Shown: piece after piece, positions 37,895 through 49,874 of the stretch | Layout of the letters: every line of letters starts with the position of its first letter | Numbering within the stretch: position 1 is the stretch's first letter | The notes under the pieces: generated by a model | Databases searched by the model: none | The model's input: the letters and a program-made list of their open reading frames with translations, nothing else | Told to the model about the DNA's origin: nothing | Source: Cavenderia fasciculata | Lineage: Eukaryota; Evosea; Eumycetozoa; Acytosteliales; Cavenderiaceae | NCBI RefSeq assembly: GCF_000203815.1 | Contig: NW_004457637.1 | Location: 62,001-126,000 of the forward strand | Direction: 5' to 3' | Length of the DNA stretch: 64,000 bases | Program-made: the position numbers and the translations under genes

Positions 37895-40800
37895 AATCGT
37901 GGTGGTAGTGGTATGGGTGCAGATAAAATCGTATGACCCCCCATTGTGTGTGGTGATCACTTCACTCCTTGGAGATTACATCAACATTAACAAGAGTGGA
38001 GAGGAGAGGAGAGGAGAGAGGAGTGTCATGCCTGCTAGCCAGTCAACCAACCAGCTATCCTATCCATGCTCAATGAGATGATGAAAATTGTGTAAATCAT
38101 AGTGTAGCAGAGAGAGAGAGAGCATATACCACCCACGCCATACTATGCTCTCCCTATGAAGAGGAGGAAGTATTGCAATACTTTTCATCTCCTCCTCCAT
38201 CTTTGTTTTCTTTTTGCTTTTGCTTGTTCCATTTCATTTTTTATTCTTTTTGTTTTTTTTTTAAAGTTTGGTACTAGTGAGAAGAAGTTAGTAGAAGTAG
38301 AAGAAGAGAAGAAGAAGTTAGTAGTACGAGGTATGAGAGCAAAAAAACAGACAGCTTTTCAATCATCAATTGTTGTCGGTTCATATAACCAGTTATAATC
38401 ACAAATGGAATCTCTCCTTTCCTTTCCCTTCCCCCATAATAATAATAATCATTAATCAATAATAGTGTGTCTTTTCAAAGGAAATATCAATATCCTTGGG
38501 AAACAACAATTTGATTTGATTTGATTTAGATCGTCGTCATAAATTTGATTACTGTTAATCAAAAACAACCACCAGGTGCCCAACCAGCCAGCCAGCCGGC
38601 TCCTCTCCAAGATGGAGAGTGAACACCCCCCTGGAAAAATATTAAATTAATTTTTTCATCATCATCAAAATCTCAATTTTAATTTAAATTGTATTCATCA
38701 TCTTTGAAAATTATCATTCATTCCCATCATACACTTGACTTCATTACTATCAAGATTTAAAGAAAGAAAAGAAAGAAAAGAAAATCGTTTACTAATATTA
38801 TTATTATTTATTATTAATTATTTATTATTTATTTATTTATTTTAAAATAATCAAACAGGCATAAAAAAAAAAAAATAGATAAGAATAATAATAATAATAA
38901 TAATAAACAAGTAGTCATCCAACAATCATATATATATCCCACTTCAATAATAATAATAATTAATTAATTAAACTGGCCATATAATATTTATTATTTCTCC
39001 AACACCTCCATCCATCTATCCATCCATCCATCCACCTACCCACATCTATGAATCCATTAACAAAATAGACAACAACAACAATAACTATAATTTTTATACA
39101 TACCAACCATACCATCTTCACAATCCACTCGTGTAAAGGAGACATTATTTGAAAAACAAAAAGGTAAGGATATATATATATACAATTATAAATGCTATTT
39201 GATCAGAATATACACACTCCAAAATCAATCAATCAATCAATCGGTCAAACAGTCGGATAATCCGATCCAACTGTTATTATTATTATTATCCATTTTTTTC
39301 GATTATCAAGATTAAAACAAAAAAAAGTTGTATTTGTATACATATATATTTTCAATCAGAGACGACTTTTATCTCTGTATCGGGATTCTTAATCGTGTTG
39401 TTAACCCATCAACCCCCCAACACTTCTTTTTAAAATCAATCCTCACCTTGTGAATTTCAACACTCTCCCATCCTCACACACAATCGTCGTCATGACCATC
39501 ACACCCTCCTCACCCTTCCTCATCCATTTCCATAAACAATTTCGATACAATTGAAAATCATCAAAATCGTTCATATGAATCAAAAAATGAACAACTATTA
39601 ATTAACAACAATCGACAACAAAGACACCAATCCCATGGGATTTCCAACACTTTCTCTCTCTCTCTCTCACTCTTTAATAATTATTATTTTTTAATAATTA
39701 ATCTATAATTTTGAAAAGAAGAAGAAACAAAACAAAACAAAAAAAAAAAAGTAATATTCATATAGAGAATTATTGTCTTTTGACATACGACAGATTATTA
39801 CCTTTTATAAACTTGGGGTGGGTGGGGCTTCTTTAAGAAAATCAATTAATTGTGCTCCAAATTCAAATTTAATGTTCAAATTGACAGGTGGACCCATTGT
39901 TTCCAAAAACAACAACAAAAAATTCAAAGTCAAAACAAAAACACCTACAAACTACAACCGCCAATAATACCAAAACAGTATTTTGGAGAATTTTAAATTA
40001 CAGTAGTTTTTTTTTTTTCGATTAGAGTTTGTAAATTTCTGTAATTTATTGTCACATTATTCAACAAAAGTTTTTGTTTAAACATTATATATATCCATCA
40101 GTATAGTACTAGTGCTGACTGACAGAGGCAACAACATAATATCAATCACCCACAACTGTAATTATATTATAATTTATTTAATTTATTGTATAATAATACA
40201 CCCACCCACCCAGGAATTATTATATTATTATTCTTTTTCTTTTTCTTTTTTGTTTTTTTAAATCTCTATTCTATCTATTATCTATCGATTTTTCAATCGT
40301 TTGGGAAATTGAATGACACAAGTGTTAGTGTTACAATTCAATTCAATTAATTTTTCATCTGACCTTTGTTTTCAAGCTTGACCCTTTCTTCTGAGACCAG
40401 GCTCGCTCACATATGTCGACAGGCAGTGAGTGACTCACGCAAAACACACACACAGAAAAATGGCACGATTCACTTTTACTTGATTTATCACTTGCTTGTT
40501 CCTTTTCTTTTTCATCATCATCATCATCATTATTAGTTTGTTTGCAGTATTTAGCTTGTTGTTGTTGTTGACCCGATGAGTTGACTTTTTTTCGATTGCA
40601 TTGTCATTCATTCATTCAATTTAGTATCACATCACACTCGTTCACCCACTTACTCACCACTACCCCCCCCAATCACCACCATCAATCTCTTCTTTCATCA
40701 TTGATTAATCAATTAAAATTCCAATTCAACTTTGCATATATATATCTATTTCACAAATACACACACATATATATTAATAATAATAATATACTATTATTAC

Positions 40801-41205
40801 CTAGCTAGGTGTGCTTGCTTTACTTACTCCTCCCCCCTTTTTTTTCTGCTTATTATCTCTTTTAGTTTTCCTCATATTTTTATTATCATAATCTATCTAG
40901 TTTGTTTTTTCTTTTCTTATTATCCTTTTTTGTAATTATAATTATATCAATATATATATTTAAAAAGACTTCTATCAAATCATAATTAATAATAATAGTA
41001 ATAATAATAATAGTATCATAATCACGTCATCAGCAGCAGTATCAAGCAGTATCAGTATAACAATATAAACTTGTATTATTCATTCATCTCTAATCATCTT
41101 TCTCTTTGTATAACAATAATAATAACAAGAATAACAAGAATAACAAATAATAATAATAATTATAATACCCTCCTCCATTTGTATTTATGTATATAGAATA
41201 ATATA
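35050..41205. other. 6 kb spacer between TERT and the eIF2-kinase-like gene
   Basis: AT-rich DNA with many microsatellites: AAT arrays near 35104-35152 and 38885-38908, GT array 37863-37892, CT tracts near 36016-36042 and 39654-39670, TCCA repeats near 39007-39033. A cluster of palindromes and a GC-richer block lie just after TERT (35171-35520). Open frames are short and repetitive, and no splice-consistent gene was found. The right part is presumably the regulated promoter of the kinase gene; such long spacers often flank developmentally controlled genes in this group. Confidence 0.5.
35171..35246. repeat. Cluster of four inverted repeats downstream of TERT
   Basis: Four structures lie in 76 bases. 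A 12-bp perfect stem TTTATAATTAGG/CCTAATTATAAA (35171-35182 with 35194-35205, 11-base loop). An 8-bp stem AATATTCC/GGAATATT (35204-35211 with 35218-35225). The palindrome GGGATATCCC (35232-35241). The palindrome CCCGCGGG (35239-35246). The first lies 121 bases after the TERT stop and may mark the transcript's 3' end. Confidence 0.8.
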
Positions 41206-43681
41206 ATGATTCAAAATCAATTAACATCATCAACATCATCATTGCAACAACCACAACAACAACAACAAATTTATAATATTAATAATCTAAATAATAATAA
41301 TAACAACAATACTATTGTACAAACAGCTACACCATTAAGTTTATCCGATGAGTTAAACAGATATACTCCACCACCTCAATCAATGTATGTTATAACATCT
41401 AAACGACGAGTGTTATCTCAAAAATATTCTATTCACACAACTATTCTATTTCTCTATTTCCATATTTTCTAGACCAAAGAGATCAAGATATGAAGAAGAC
41501 TTTTACGAAGGTGAAAGAATAGGAAGAGGAGGATATGGATCGGTATTTAAGGTACAAAATAGATTAGATGGACTCAATTATGCATTGAAAAAGATTCCAT
41601 TTAAGAATACTTCACAGACATTTCTCGAAAAGGTACTTCGAGAGGTTAAAACTCTTGCTTCTCTGAATCATGTAAATATTGTCAGATATCACTCTGCCTG
41701 GCTTGAAACCGATGATAATCCAATCATTCTTTCATCATCTACCAATGGCAATAATAATATTAATAATAATAACAATAATAATAATAATAATAATAATCAA
41801 TCTTTTCAACAACAACACCAACAATATAATGGAAAGAATCAAATAATTGATGGATTTTGGGGAACTGATGATGGTTCAACACTTGAAATCGATACATCAA
41901 AAACCTATGATAACAACAATAATAATTCAAATATCAATGGTTGTAAAAGTAATCAAATCAAAAACAGTAAAAACTTTAAAACCAACAAAAAAGTACAATT
42001 AAATATAGATCAAGAAGAAGATGATGAAGAGGAATCATCAAGTGAAGACGAAGATCATTTCTTATTGGAAGATGATGAAGACCAAGTTGTTCAAGAAGAT
42101 GAAGATTTTGATGATTCATTAAATCGATTACAATTCCCACCATCATTTGAAGAGTTGAATCTATTTCAAAGAAATACCAAACCAGAATCATTAAAGATTA
42201 TGAAAAAGAAAAAGAATGGTGCTGGTGGTTATTGTTTGGATGATTCTGATAGTGAAGACGATTCAATGACCAATGGAAAGGGATTGTTTAGAACACCCAA
42301 ACAACACTTTACCAGTTTTAGTTTGGACGAAGATTCAGAGTCTAGCCAAGAAGAGTCAGATGATTATTCAGACTCTGGCTACAACTCTGATTCTTCGGCC
42401 GGTGAAGAAGAAGAGTCGACAGCAGGTAACAACTATCTTTTGCCCACTCTCCCCAAGTCCACTACACCACCCATTTCCATGCCATCACGTAGCAGCAACA
42501 AGCAGCAATCACCACCCAAATCATTGAATAATTCCATGTCGGGTATCACCCAGCGCATAACTACTCTTTTTATCGTTATGCAATTGTATAGCCAAACTCT
42601 TTCGCAGTGGTTGGAGAATCGTTCACCCGATCGTATCAACCAACAGGAAAACCTTTTTATTTTCAAACAGATATGCAATGGACTAAAGTACATTCACTCC
42701 AAGGGCATCATCCATCGAGATTTAAAGCCCGGTAACATCTTTCTCAGTCGCACCGATCAGCCTGGTGGCGGATGCGGTTCCTCTGACTCGTCTGACCCCT
42801 CCTCGCCCGAGGGTGAGATTCTCGTGTCGCTCGGTGACTATGGCTTGGCAACTACCACCATCTCACCCACTCCCTCGCCTACCCCTACCTCTACTCCTTC
42901 CCTTCAGCCAATCAATCATCACCAAATCCAAGCCGTGTTGGCTCAACAACAACAATTGAATCAACAACAAATGTTACTTGCTCAACAATCTTTGTTATTG
43001 TCACAGTCTCAATCGTCTCAGTCTCAATCACAATCATCATCAGCAAGTTCATCATTGGCATCATCATTGGATAATGGTACACAGAGTAATAACAATGGTA
43101 CAGTTTCGAGTGCATCCCCACTGCCTCAACCAACCCCTCAACCAATTATTTCTAGCTCCTCATCATCTGTTCCACCCACACCACCATCCTCCTCGCTCAG
43201 CCGTTCATCAGAGCATCGCAAACACACTAGTGCCGTCGGTACATTGACCTACAGCAGTCCAGAACAAAAAAAGGGACTCTACAATGAAAAGACTGACATT
43301 TTTAGTTTGGGTATCATCTTGTTTGAATTGTACCATCCCTTTTCAACAAAGATGGAAAAGTCAAAGGTTTTGGCCGACCTTCGTGCAGGTGTCTTTCCCT
43401 CGTCGTTTCAAAGTCGTTATCCAAAGGAAGCCGATTTAATCAAATGGATGATGAAGACCAACCCTGACGAGCGTCCCTCTGCCTGTGACGTGCTCAAGAG
43501 CGAACTTTTCCAAGGATCACTCTCAAAGGATGAAATGGAGCTTTTGATCAAACAACAACAATCAATCATCGAACAATTAAAGCAGGAATTGAATCAATTA
43601 AAGTCCCCTTTAATTACTTCAATGAATCACCACAACTTTTTTGTTCCTGAATTGGTACATGTACATAATAAAGGTTGTTAA
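41206..43681 (+). CDS. eIF2-alpha-kinase-like protein kinase
   Basis: Exons 41206-41384 and 41473-43681 join in phase to about 795 residues. The kinase starts with GERIGRGGYGSVFKVQNRLD, has the ATP Lys in YALKKIPF, the alpha-C Glu in LREVKTLASLNHVNIVRYHS and AWLE. After a ~240-residue acidic and Asn-rich insert come LFIVMQLYSQTLSQWLENR, GIIHRDLKPGNIFLS, GDYGLATT, GTLTYSSPEQ and KTDIFSLGIILFELYHPF. The large insert between lobes, the VRYHSAWLE wording and SAVGTLTYSSPEQ are hallmarks of the GCN2/PERK/HRI family, which phosphorylates eIF2-alpha and slows translation under stress. A second Ser/Gln/Pro insert of ~115 residues sits in the activation segment. The usual DFG is DYG. The tail is a short coiled coil; no HisRS-like domain, RWD domain or membrane span is present. 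Confidence 0.87.
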
Positions 43682-43692
43682 ACCAAACACAC

Positions 43693-43731
43693 ACACAAAC
43701 ATTAATGATCAAACAAGGTTAATGTTTGTGT
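43693..43731 (+). terminator. 3'-flank hairpin of the kinase gene
   Basis: Twelve bases after the stop codon a perfect 13-bp stem (ACACAAACATTAA, 43693-43705, with TTAATGTTTGTGT, 43719-43731) encloses a 13-base loop. The position suggests a role in mRNA 3'-end formation or stability. The function is inferred; the structure is plain in the sequence. Confidence 0.5.
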
Positions 43732-43855
43732 AGTTTAATGATTTCCATATATCTATAAAAACCTTTTTTTTTTTATTTGATTTGATTTGATGAGAGTACT
43801 TACCTTGCTTCTTCCTTACTTTTTTAAAGAATGTAATAAAATTGGTCCACATTTA

Positions 43856-43919
43856 TCACAGCAGATAACATTTATATTTATTGAATAAGATAAATAAATA
43901 TAAATGACATCTGCTGTGA
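43856..43919. repeat. Near-perfect 27-bp stem-loop
   Basis: Arms 43856-43882 and 43893-43919 pair at 25 of 27 positions (TCACAGCAGAT, a 2-base mismatch, then CATTTATATTTATT), with a 10-base loop. Size and single internal mismatch resemble a small-RNA hairpin precursor, but it could also be a tiny foldback element. It lies 175 bases beyond the kinase stop. Confidence 0.75.
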
Positions 43920-44132
43920 CAAAAAGTTGAACCGAATTTGCCATTAACATGAATGGGTGCTGATTCTTTTACAAAGCCAGCTGGCAGGGTAGTGACTAAA
44001 TATAGATGTAAATGAAGACTATGATTCACTTTACATTATATCTTACTCTAGATACGCCAATATTATTCAACTTGTTATCTATTTTCAGTCACTCGAATTT
44101 ACTTTATCTGTTAGTATTGTATTGATGTTGTG

Positions 44133-44440
44133 TTAGTAGTGCGTGATTGGAGACACAGTGTCTGCGTTGGTGAAAAGTTGTGGAGAGGATTGGTAGATGG
44201 TTCCTCTATCATTCTTGAGAGTCTCGAGGCAAGAATGGCTGTATACAGTTTGTACAGAGGAAGGTAATAGGTCTGTAGTTGCCTGGCTCGGTTTGACTAC
44301 CATCTTTATGAATAGTAAAGACAGTTCCTCCAAGTCATCAGTTCGGAGAAAAGATAGATGCATCCATTCAAGAGACGGAGAATGTATGCTATGGCTGATG
44401 GTGGACAGAACTGCATCAAAATTGTTATTATTTATATTTT
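44133..44440 (-). mobile_element. LINE (non-LTR retrotransposon) fragment, 5' part of the RT domain, inverted
   Basis: Read on the minus strand in two frames, this piece shows GTVFTIHKDGSQTEPGNYRP followed after a frame change by LYKLYTAILASRLSRMIEEP. That is the start of a non-LTR reverse transcriptase domain (the NYRPI box and the next helix). It is broken by frame changes and stops and is not a functional gene. Its base composition is richer in G and C than the flanks. It lies head-to-head with the plus-strand RT piece at 44545-44850, which carries the later motifs of the same domain. Confidence 0.8.
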
Positions 44441-44544
44441 GTTGATTTAGAAGTGGTGATTGTATTGGCATGATTTGTTGTTGTTGATCATAATTAACAT
44501 AATGTTTTATCATTGAAAAAAAGCTTTGTATTCTTGATTAAATG

Positions 44545-44850
44545 CCCATCTTACCGAGCCTGTCACCTGCAACATTGGTGTCAAACAAGGATGTCCCTTG
44601 TCACCCTTACTATTCAACATCTTCTTGTATCCTCTTCTTCATCATCTCTCTCTCTTCTATAGATGGTTATAAAATCTACCTGCTAGAGTACTAAATGTAG
44701 TAGTCTAAACTATGCTGATGATATGGTGTTAGTAGCTGCTAAGCTAGAATCATTACAAGAACTTGTAAACTGTGTCAATGCTTTTATGTCATACCATGCT
44801 TACATGTCAATCAACACATCTAAGAGTGCATATGTTTATTTAAACCGTTT
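44545..44850 (+). mobile_element. LINE fragment, 3' part of the RT domain
   Basis: On the plus strand the frame shows NIGVKQGCPLSPLLFNIFL, the RT motif B box. After a decayed stretch comes NYADDMVLVAAKLESLQELV, motif C with the catalytic Asp pair and the following helix, then CVNAFMSYHAYMSINTSKSA. There are at least one frame change and stops between, so it is inactive. The motifs identify a non-LTR element; the clade (L1-like TRE or other) cannot be fixed from so little. Motif A is not seen in either piece, so material was lost at the junction. Confidence 0.85.
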
Positions 44851-44911
44851 TATTCAAATTGTACAATTTATTGATTGATTTAAATTCTTCTTTTTCTTTC
44901 TTTTGTTTTTT

Positions 44912-47321
44912 TTATGGATGGAAAGTTTGTTTTGAAAAGAGATCGATTGTAATTTGAGAGAGAAAAGCAGGTATACATTTACATTTAAAAAGATAGGCTC
45001 TTACTTCCTTGTCAAGAGTGTTTGTGAATTCTGTTTCCATCAATTCCATTCTACCAACCTTTTTATCGTTGGACAAGGAAGAGGACTGTGCTCTTTGAAA
45101 GATTAAAAAGTCACTCTCTTTTTCGGCATACATTGATTGCAACTTGTATAAATTATTAGTGTCCATATCGATTTTGAATCCAAATAATGCATAAACCGCC
45201 TCTCTAAATTCATGAATCTTTAATTTAAATACTTGTTTTAATCTATCCATCTTTTTATCATTTTCAGAGATTTGAATTCTTAATCCATTATTTTCTTCTA
45301 ATAATTTTGATTCCTAAAAGGAAAATAAAATAAATAAAAATAAAAATAAATAAATAAGAATATAGAGTTTTTTTTTGATTTTGATTTACTTACAGAAATA
45401 GAATTTGGTTGATGATTTGATTGATTTTGATTTAATAACATTGAAGTTGGATTATTTGTCATGTGTAAAACCTTTGTTTTAGTTTGATCAAATTCACCTC
45501 TACCCAATCTTGATTCCAAAATTGCATTATCTTGTAACAATCTTTCAATCTCTTGGTTGAGTTTTTCAAATTCCAACTTGTAATTTATAGAATCATCCTT
45601 TTGATCGAGTATAGAGTTTCTCATTGAAAGTGTTGTTTCATATTCCTCAATCAATCTATCCTTTTCCAATACTGCTCTTTCCAATTCATTGATTCTTTCC
45701 ATTTTTTGAGCAAGTGAAACAGTAGATGGAGATGAATCACCTCCACTACCACCACCATTTTCATTTTCCTTTTTAATGACAACTCTATCTTCAACATCAA
45801 AAGCATCCAAAATTCTTTTAATACCATCTCTTTCTTTTTTCAATAAATAAACTTGTTTGTTTAAACGATTAATAGATTCATCTTGATTTGATATTTTTGT
45901 ATGTAATAAATTACAACTTTCTTTTGATTCTTTTAACTAAAATAGAAAATTTAAATACAATAAATAAAAATGATCATATATTCTCTTTCATTTTTTTTTC
46001 TATTTTACATACCAATGTTTCAATATCATTATTATGAGATTCAGATAATTTAAGATTAGAAGTTAATTCACCAATTTTTCCACGTAGAGTTTGATTTTCA
46101 GATTCCAATTCACGAATCTTTTGATGGAAAGATTCCAATCCACCATTTTGAGAATCAATTTGACCATATATTTTTTCAAGTGATTGTTTTTCCTCTGCCA
46201 TTGTATTGTATTGTACTTGTAGACTATTGAGCTTGGTGATCGTTTCCTCAAATCTTGATAATTTATCTTTTAGTGTTTTGTTTTCTTGTTTGATCATTTC
46301 AGAATTTCCAACTCCTTTTAGTTGGTTCTCCAATTCCATTAATTTACTTTGATTCTTTTGATTAATTTCACTATAATATGTTACTTCTCCTAAAAATAGA
46401 AAGAAAAATATTAATATTTAAAAGTATTTATAAATACTTTTTTGATTTCTTATTCATACTTTGAAGAGATTTTTTAATTGATTCTTGTTCATTTAATTGT
46501 TGTTGGTGTTGAAGTTGAGATTGAGATTGATCTTGTTTTTGTTTTGATAGGATTTGTTGTTGGAAGATTTCAATGAGTTTCTCAGCTTCAACTAGATCTT
46601 TGATAGTTTGGTCAAGACGATTCTTGATTGATGTATTCTCTTGTACCAATGACTGATTCTTACTCTCCAACGATTCAATCACTAGATCCTTGGAATCAGA
46701 TGATGCCTCCATTTCCAATCCAAAACTATTCTTGTGTTTGAGATTGGCAACATCTGAACGATAACGTAACTTTTCCTTTTCCAATGATTTAATCTTCATG
46801 TCATTGTTTCGTTGTTCTTGTTGTGTCTTTTCAAGTAGATCGTCGTATTTCTTTTTAGCTTCTTGTTCGTTTTTCGACATGTATCGAATATTGATGAGTA
46901 ACTCGTCAAGTTCCTTGTTCTTTGATGCGAGTCTCATTTCGAGTTCCTTTTCCTTTTCCTCCTTTTCAATGTATGCTTCTTTGGTTGCTGTTTGAAAGTT
47001 ACTATTCTGTCTTTCGAGTTCATAGACACGTGATCTTTGAATAGCCAGTTCCTTCTCGAGTGACAAGATCGTGTCGGCGTGTTTGTCAGACTTGTCATTT
47101 AATGATTCATTGTCCTTTTGTAATCGTCCAACATCTCCTTCAAGCTTTTCAATATACTCGAATTGTTGTTGTAACATTTGTTCATTGTCTCCATCATCAA
47201 GTATACCGCTACTCAACGATGACCCTGTCACTGTAGTCGTTGATGACAACAACGAAGTCGTAGTCGTTCCATTCCCACTACTATCATTACTATGATTACT
47301 ATTTACACTTGTAGTAAACAT
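44912..47321 (-). CDS. mad1: Spindle assembly checkpoint protein MAD1
   Basis: Exons 46460-47321, 46013-46389, 45394-45936 and 44912-45313 join in phase to about 727 residues. After ~55 Ser/Thr-rich residues the protein is nearly continuous coiled coil (heptads in FEYIEKLEGDVGRLQKDNES and onward). The diagnostic part is C-terminal: TKTKVLHMTNNPTSMLLNQ, then RLKQVFKLKIHEFREAVYAL, FGFKIDMD, LYKLQSMYAEKESDFLIFQR, LMETEFTNTLDKEVRAYL and IPAFLSQITIDLFSKQTF, which follows vertebrate MAD1L1 segment by segment. MAD1 sits at unattached kinetochores and nuclear pores and converts MAD2 to its active form. The C-terminal RWD-like head is complete. It is followed on the same strand by EB1, 357 bases upstream. 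Confidence 0.93.
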
Positions 47322-47678
47322 AATTTAAACTATAATTCTTTCTTCTTCTTATATATAAAAGTATATAAATAAATAAAAAGATATTACTTCTTCTTCTTAA
47401 AAAAGTAAAAAGTAATTAAACAAGAAGTTGATGTATTTTGATTTTAAAAAATTGAATTTTTTCCCTCCATTTTTTAATCTTTTTGAAAAGTAGTACTTTA
47501 CTTTAGTTTTTTTTTAGATTTATTGTATTGTTGCAGAGAGACGAAAAAATAAATAAATATTTCTTCTTTTTTTTATTATTTATTATTATTATATATATGT
47601 AAAATAATTATTTTAATCCAAGATGATTGGATGGATTATAAATATTAATTAATTAATTTTTTGACGATGTCTATGTTT
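47322..47678. other. Spacer between MAD1 and EB1
   Basis: 357 bases, very AT-rich with poly-T runs. It contains the MAD1 promoter and the EB1 3' flank. No other feature is seen. Confidence 0.5.
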
Positions 47679-49411
47679 TTAGAATTCATCCATTTCTTCG
47701 AGTACTTCATCATCAATTACTAAATCGTCGTCAATTATTTCATCTTCTTGTTGAAGTTTGTTCATGATTGCATCTTCATCATCTTCTTGAATATTTTCTT
47801 CTTCTTGTTCATCTTCTTGGATTAATTCTTCTTCTTGTTCTTCTTGTTGTTCTTCTTGTTGTTCATCATCTCCATCACCATCAACAATTTCAACTTGTAC
47901 AGCTGGTTCCTCTTCTAATAATTCTTCTTCTTCACCATCATTTTCAGCATTTTTGTAGAGAATGGCCAAGATTTGAGCAATAGCCTCTTCAGCAGTGCCT
48001 TCGAGTTTGATATTGTCTTGACAGAATATTTCAACGTCTCTCAACTTTTCATAGAAAAAGTCTCGGTCTCTTTCGACCTCTTCTACTTGTATTTTAGCTT
48101 TGGTATTTTCTTCCAATAATCTTTGATTGTCTTCTTTGGTTTGTTCCAATTCCTTTACAAGTTCTGGATCTACTATTGTTACAGTTTTTATTTGTTCAAT
48201 CACTTGTGTCGTAGTTGTAGAAGCTGCTGCTGGTACAGGTGATGGAGCTGATGGTTTTGCTAAATTCAAATCCAATTAATATATTATATTAATCTATTAG
48301 TGAGTGAGATATAATAATGTTACATACGTTTGGCAGCAGCAGTAGTTGGTTTAAAAACAGTTGGTTGTGGTTTGGCGGCTGGAGTGATAGATGGTCTAGT
48401 GACGGTTGATGTAGCAGGGGGTTTAGATACAGATGGACGGGCAGCTGTGGTGGTTGTAGTTGTGGCAACTGGTTTAGATACAGTTGCAGCTGGTTTCTTG
48501 ACAGTAGTGGTAGCAACTGGTTTGGTTACTGTAGCGGCGGCGGCAGCAACTGGTTTAGTTGCAGATGGTTTGGAAAGTGCAGATGCAGATGGTTTGGCAC
48601 CAGCACCACCAGCAGCAGTCTTTGGTGCAGCTGGTGGTGGTTTAGGAGCATTTGGACCCAATGCAGCAATCAATGCCTTGTCACCTTCATATGCACATCT
48701 ACTTTGTACTCTTCTTTCAAGAGCATTGTATGGTTCTCCATTATTCATTGAATCAAAGTACTTTTTCATCCATTGACAAAATTCAAGATTAGCTTGTGGT
48801 CTTCCAGTAACCATCTTGTCAACATCCATATGATACTAATAACCAACAACAACAACAACAACAAAACAGTCTTGATTAGTTACAATACATATCGAATGAA
48901 TCATCTCGTCTCATTTCTTACCTTTTCAATCTTTGCAATCTTTGCAAAAATCTCCTGAAGATAACCAAAGTTCTTTACATATTCGTAATCGTATTTAGCG
49001 TTAAAGTTAACTTTGGCAAGATTGATCTTTCCTGGGAAGAGTAAATCCATAATCTGACAGTGAGCTGCTCCCGTAGCCGTCTGTTCAATCTTTGTATAAT
49101 TGAGTTGAAGTGTATCATTCAACCAATTGATAATTTCCATTCTTCCTCTAAAATATATAGATTATCATCATAATGAATGATCGTTTGTTTGTTTGTTTGT
49201 TTGTTTGTTTGTTTGTTTGTTTGTTTGTTTGTTTGTTTGTTTGTTTGTTTGTTTGTTTGTTTGTTTGTTTGTTTGTTTGTTTGATTGATTGATTGGTTCA
49301 TCATAGCGAATGATGATGATTGAAACGAATGAATTGATAGTTGTTAATAATCATGATCATCTTTCTTTATCACATTCTCTCTCTTTCTATATAATATACA
49401 TACCCCTCCAT
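47679..49411 (-). CDS. eb1: EB1 microtubule plus-end-binding protein
   Basis: The first exon has only eight coding bases (49404-49411). Exons 48922-49147, 48328-48835 and 47679-48259 follow in phase; about 440 residues begin [20 protein letters not shown]. The calponin-homology domain shows [51 protein letters not shown] and [12 protein letters not shown], typical of EB1. A long Ala/Pro/Thr/Lys linker (basic, microtubule-binding) leads to the EB1 dimer coiled coil ([19 protein letters not shown]). A long Glu/Gln/Asp-rich tail ends EMDEF, close to the usual EEY/F CAP-Gly ligand. EB1 usually has 270-330 residues; dictyostelid EB1 is known to be larger, which fits. It tracks growing microtubule ends and recruits +TIPs. 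Confidence 0.93.
49183..49283. repeat. GTTT tetranucleotide array in EB1 intron 1
   Basis: About 25 uninterrupted copies of GTTT (AAAC on the coding strand) fill roughly 100 of the 256 bases of the first EB1 intron (49148-49403). Its perfection suggests it is young and likely polymorphic. Confidence 0.95.
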
Positions 49412-49874
49412 TCTTTAGTCTATCTCTATCTATCTCTTTTATAAAGATCTATATATATAAGTATAACTGTACGTATTTCAATAAAATAAGATAATTAAAA
49501 TAACTATTCAAAAACACACGAGATTCATCATCCATCAGTTTTCAAGGTGGTGAGATGCGGAATGAACTTCAAATTTTAAAATAATAAATAAATTTTAACT
49601 TTAAAGAGAGAGTACTAGGAAATATAAAAATTTATATTTAGGTATAGGTATGTACAAATGTACCATTGATCATTACTTTTTATTATTATTATTTTTATGA
49701 ATAAAGTTTTAAAAGTAAAGAAAGTTGGAACAGGTAGGGTGGGAGGGGTTTGGGTTGTATATTATTAATGGATATAATAATATTTACTAAAAAATGGGAG
49801 GGGAGGGGAGAGTAGGTCTTACCGCTTCAAATCTCAAACTTGTACAATTAAGTTGAGCTTTTACGAGCCGTGAT
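49412..49874. other. Spacer between EB1 and the RGS gene
   Basis: 463 bases, AT-rich, holding the EB1 promoter and the RGS 3' flank. A purine run (gggaggggagggg type) lies around 49796-49810. No gene is supported. Confidence 0.5.
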
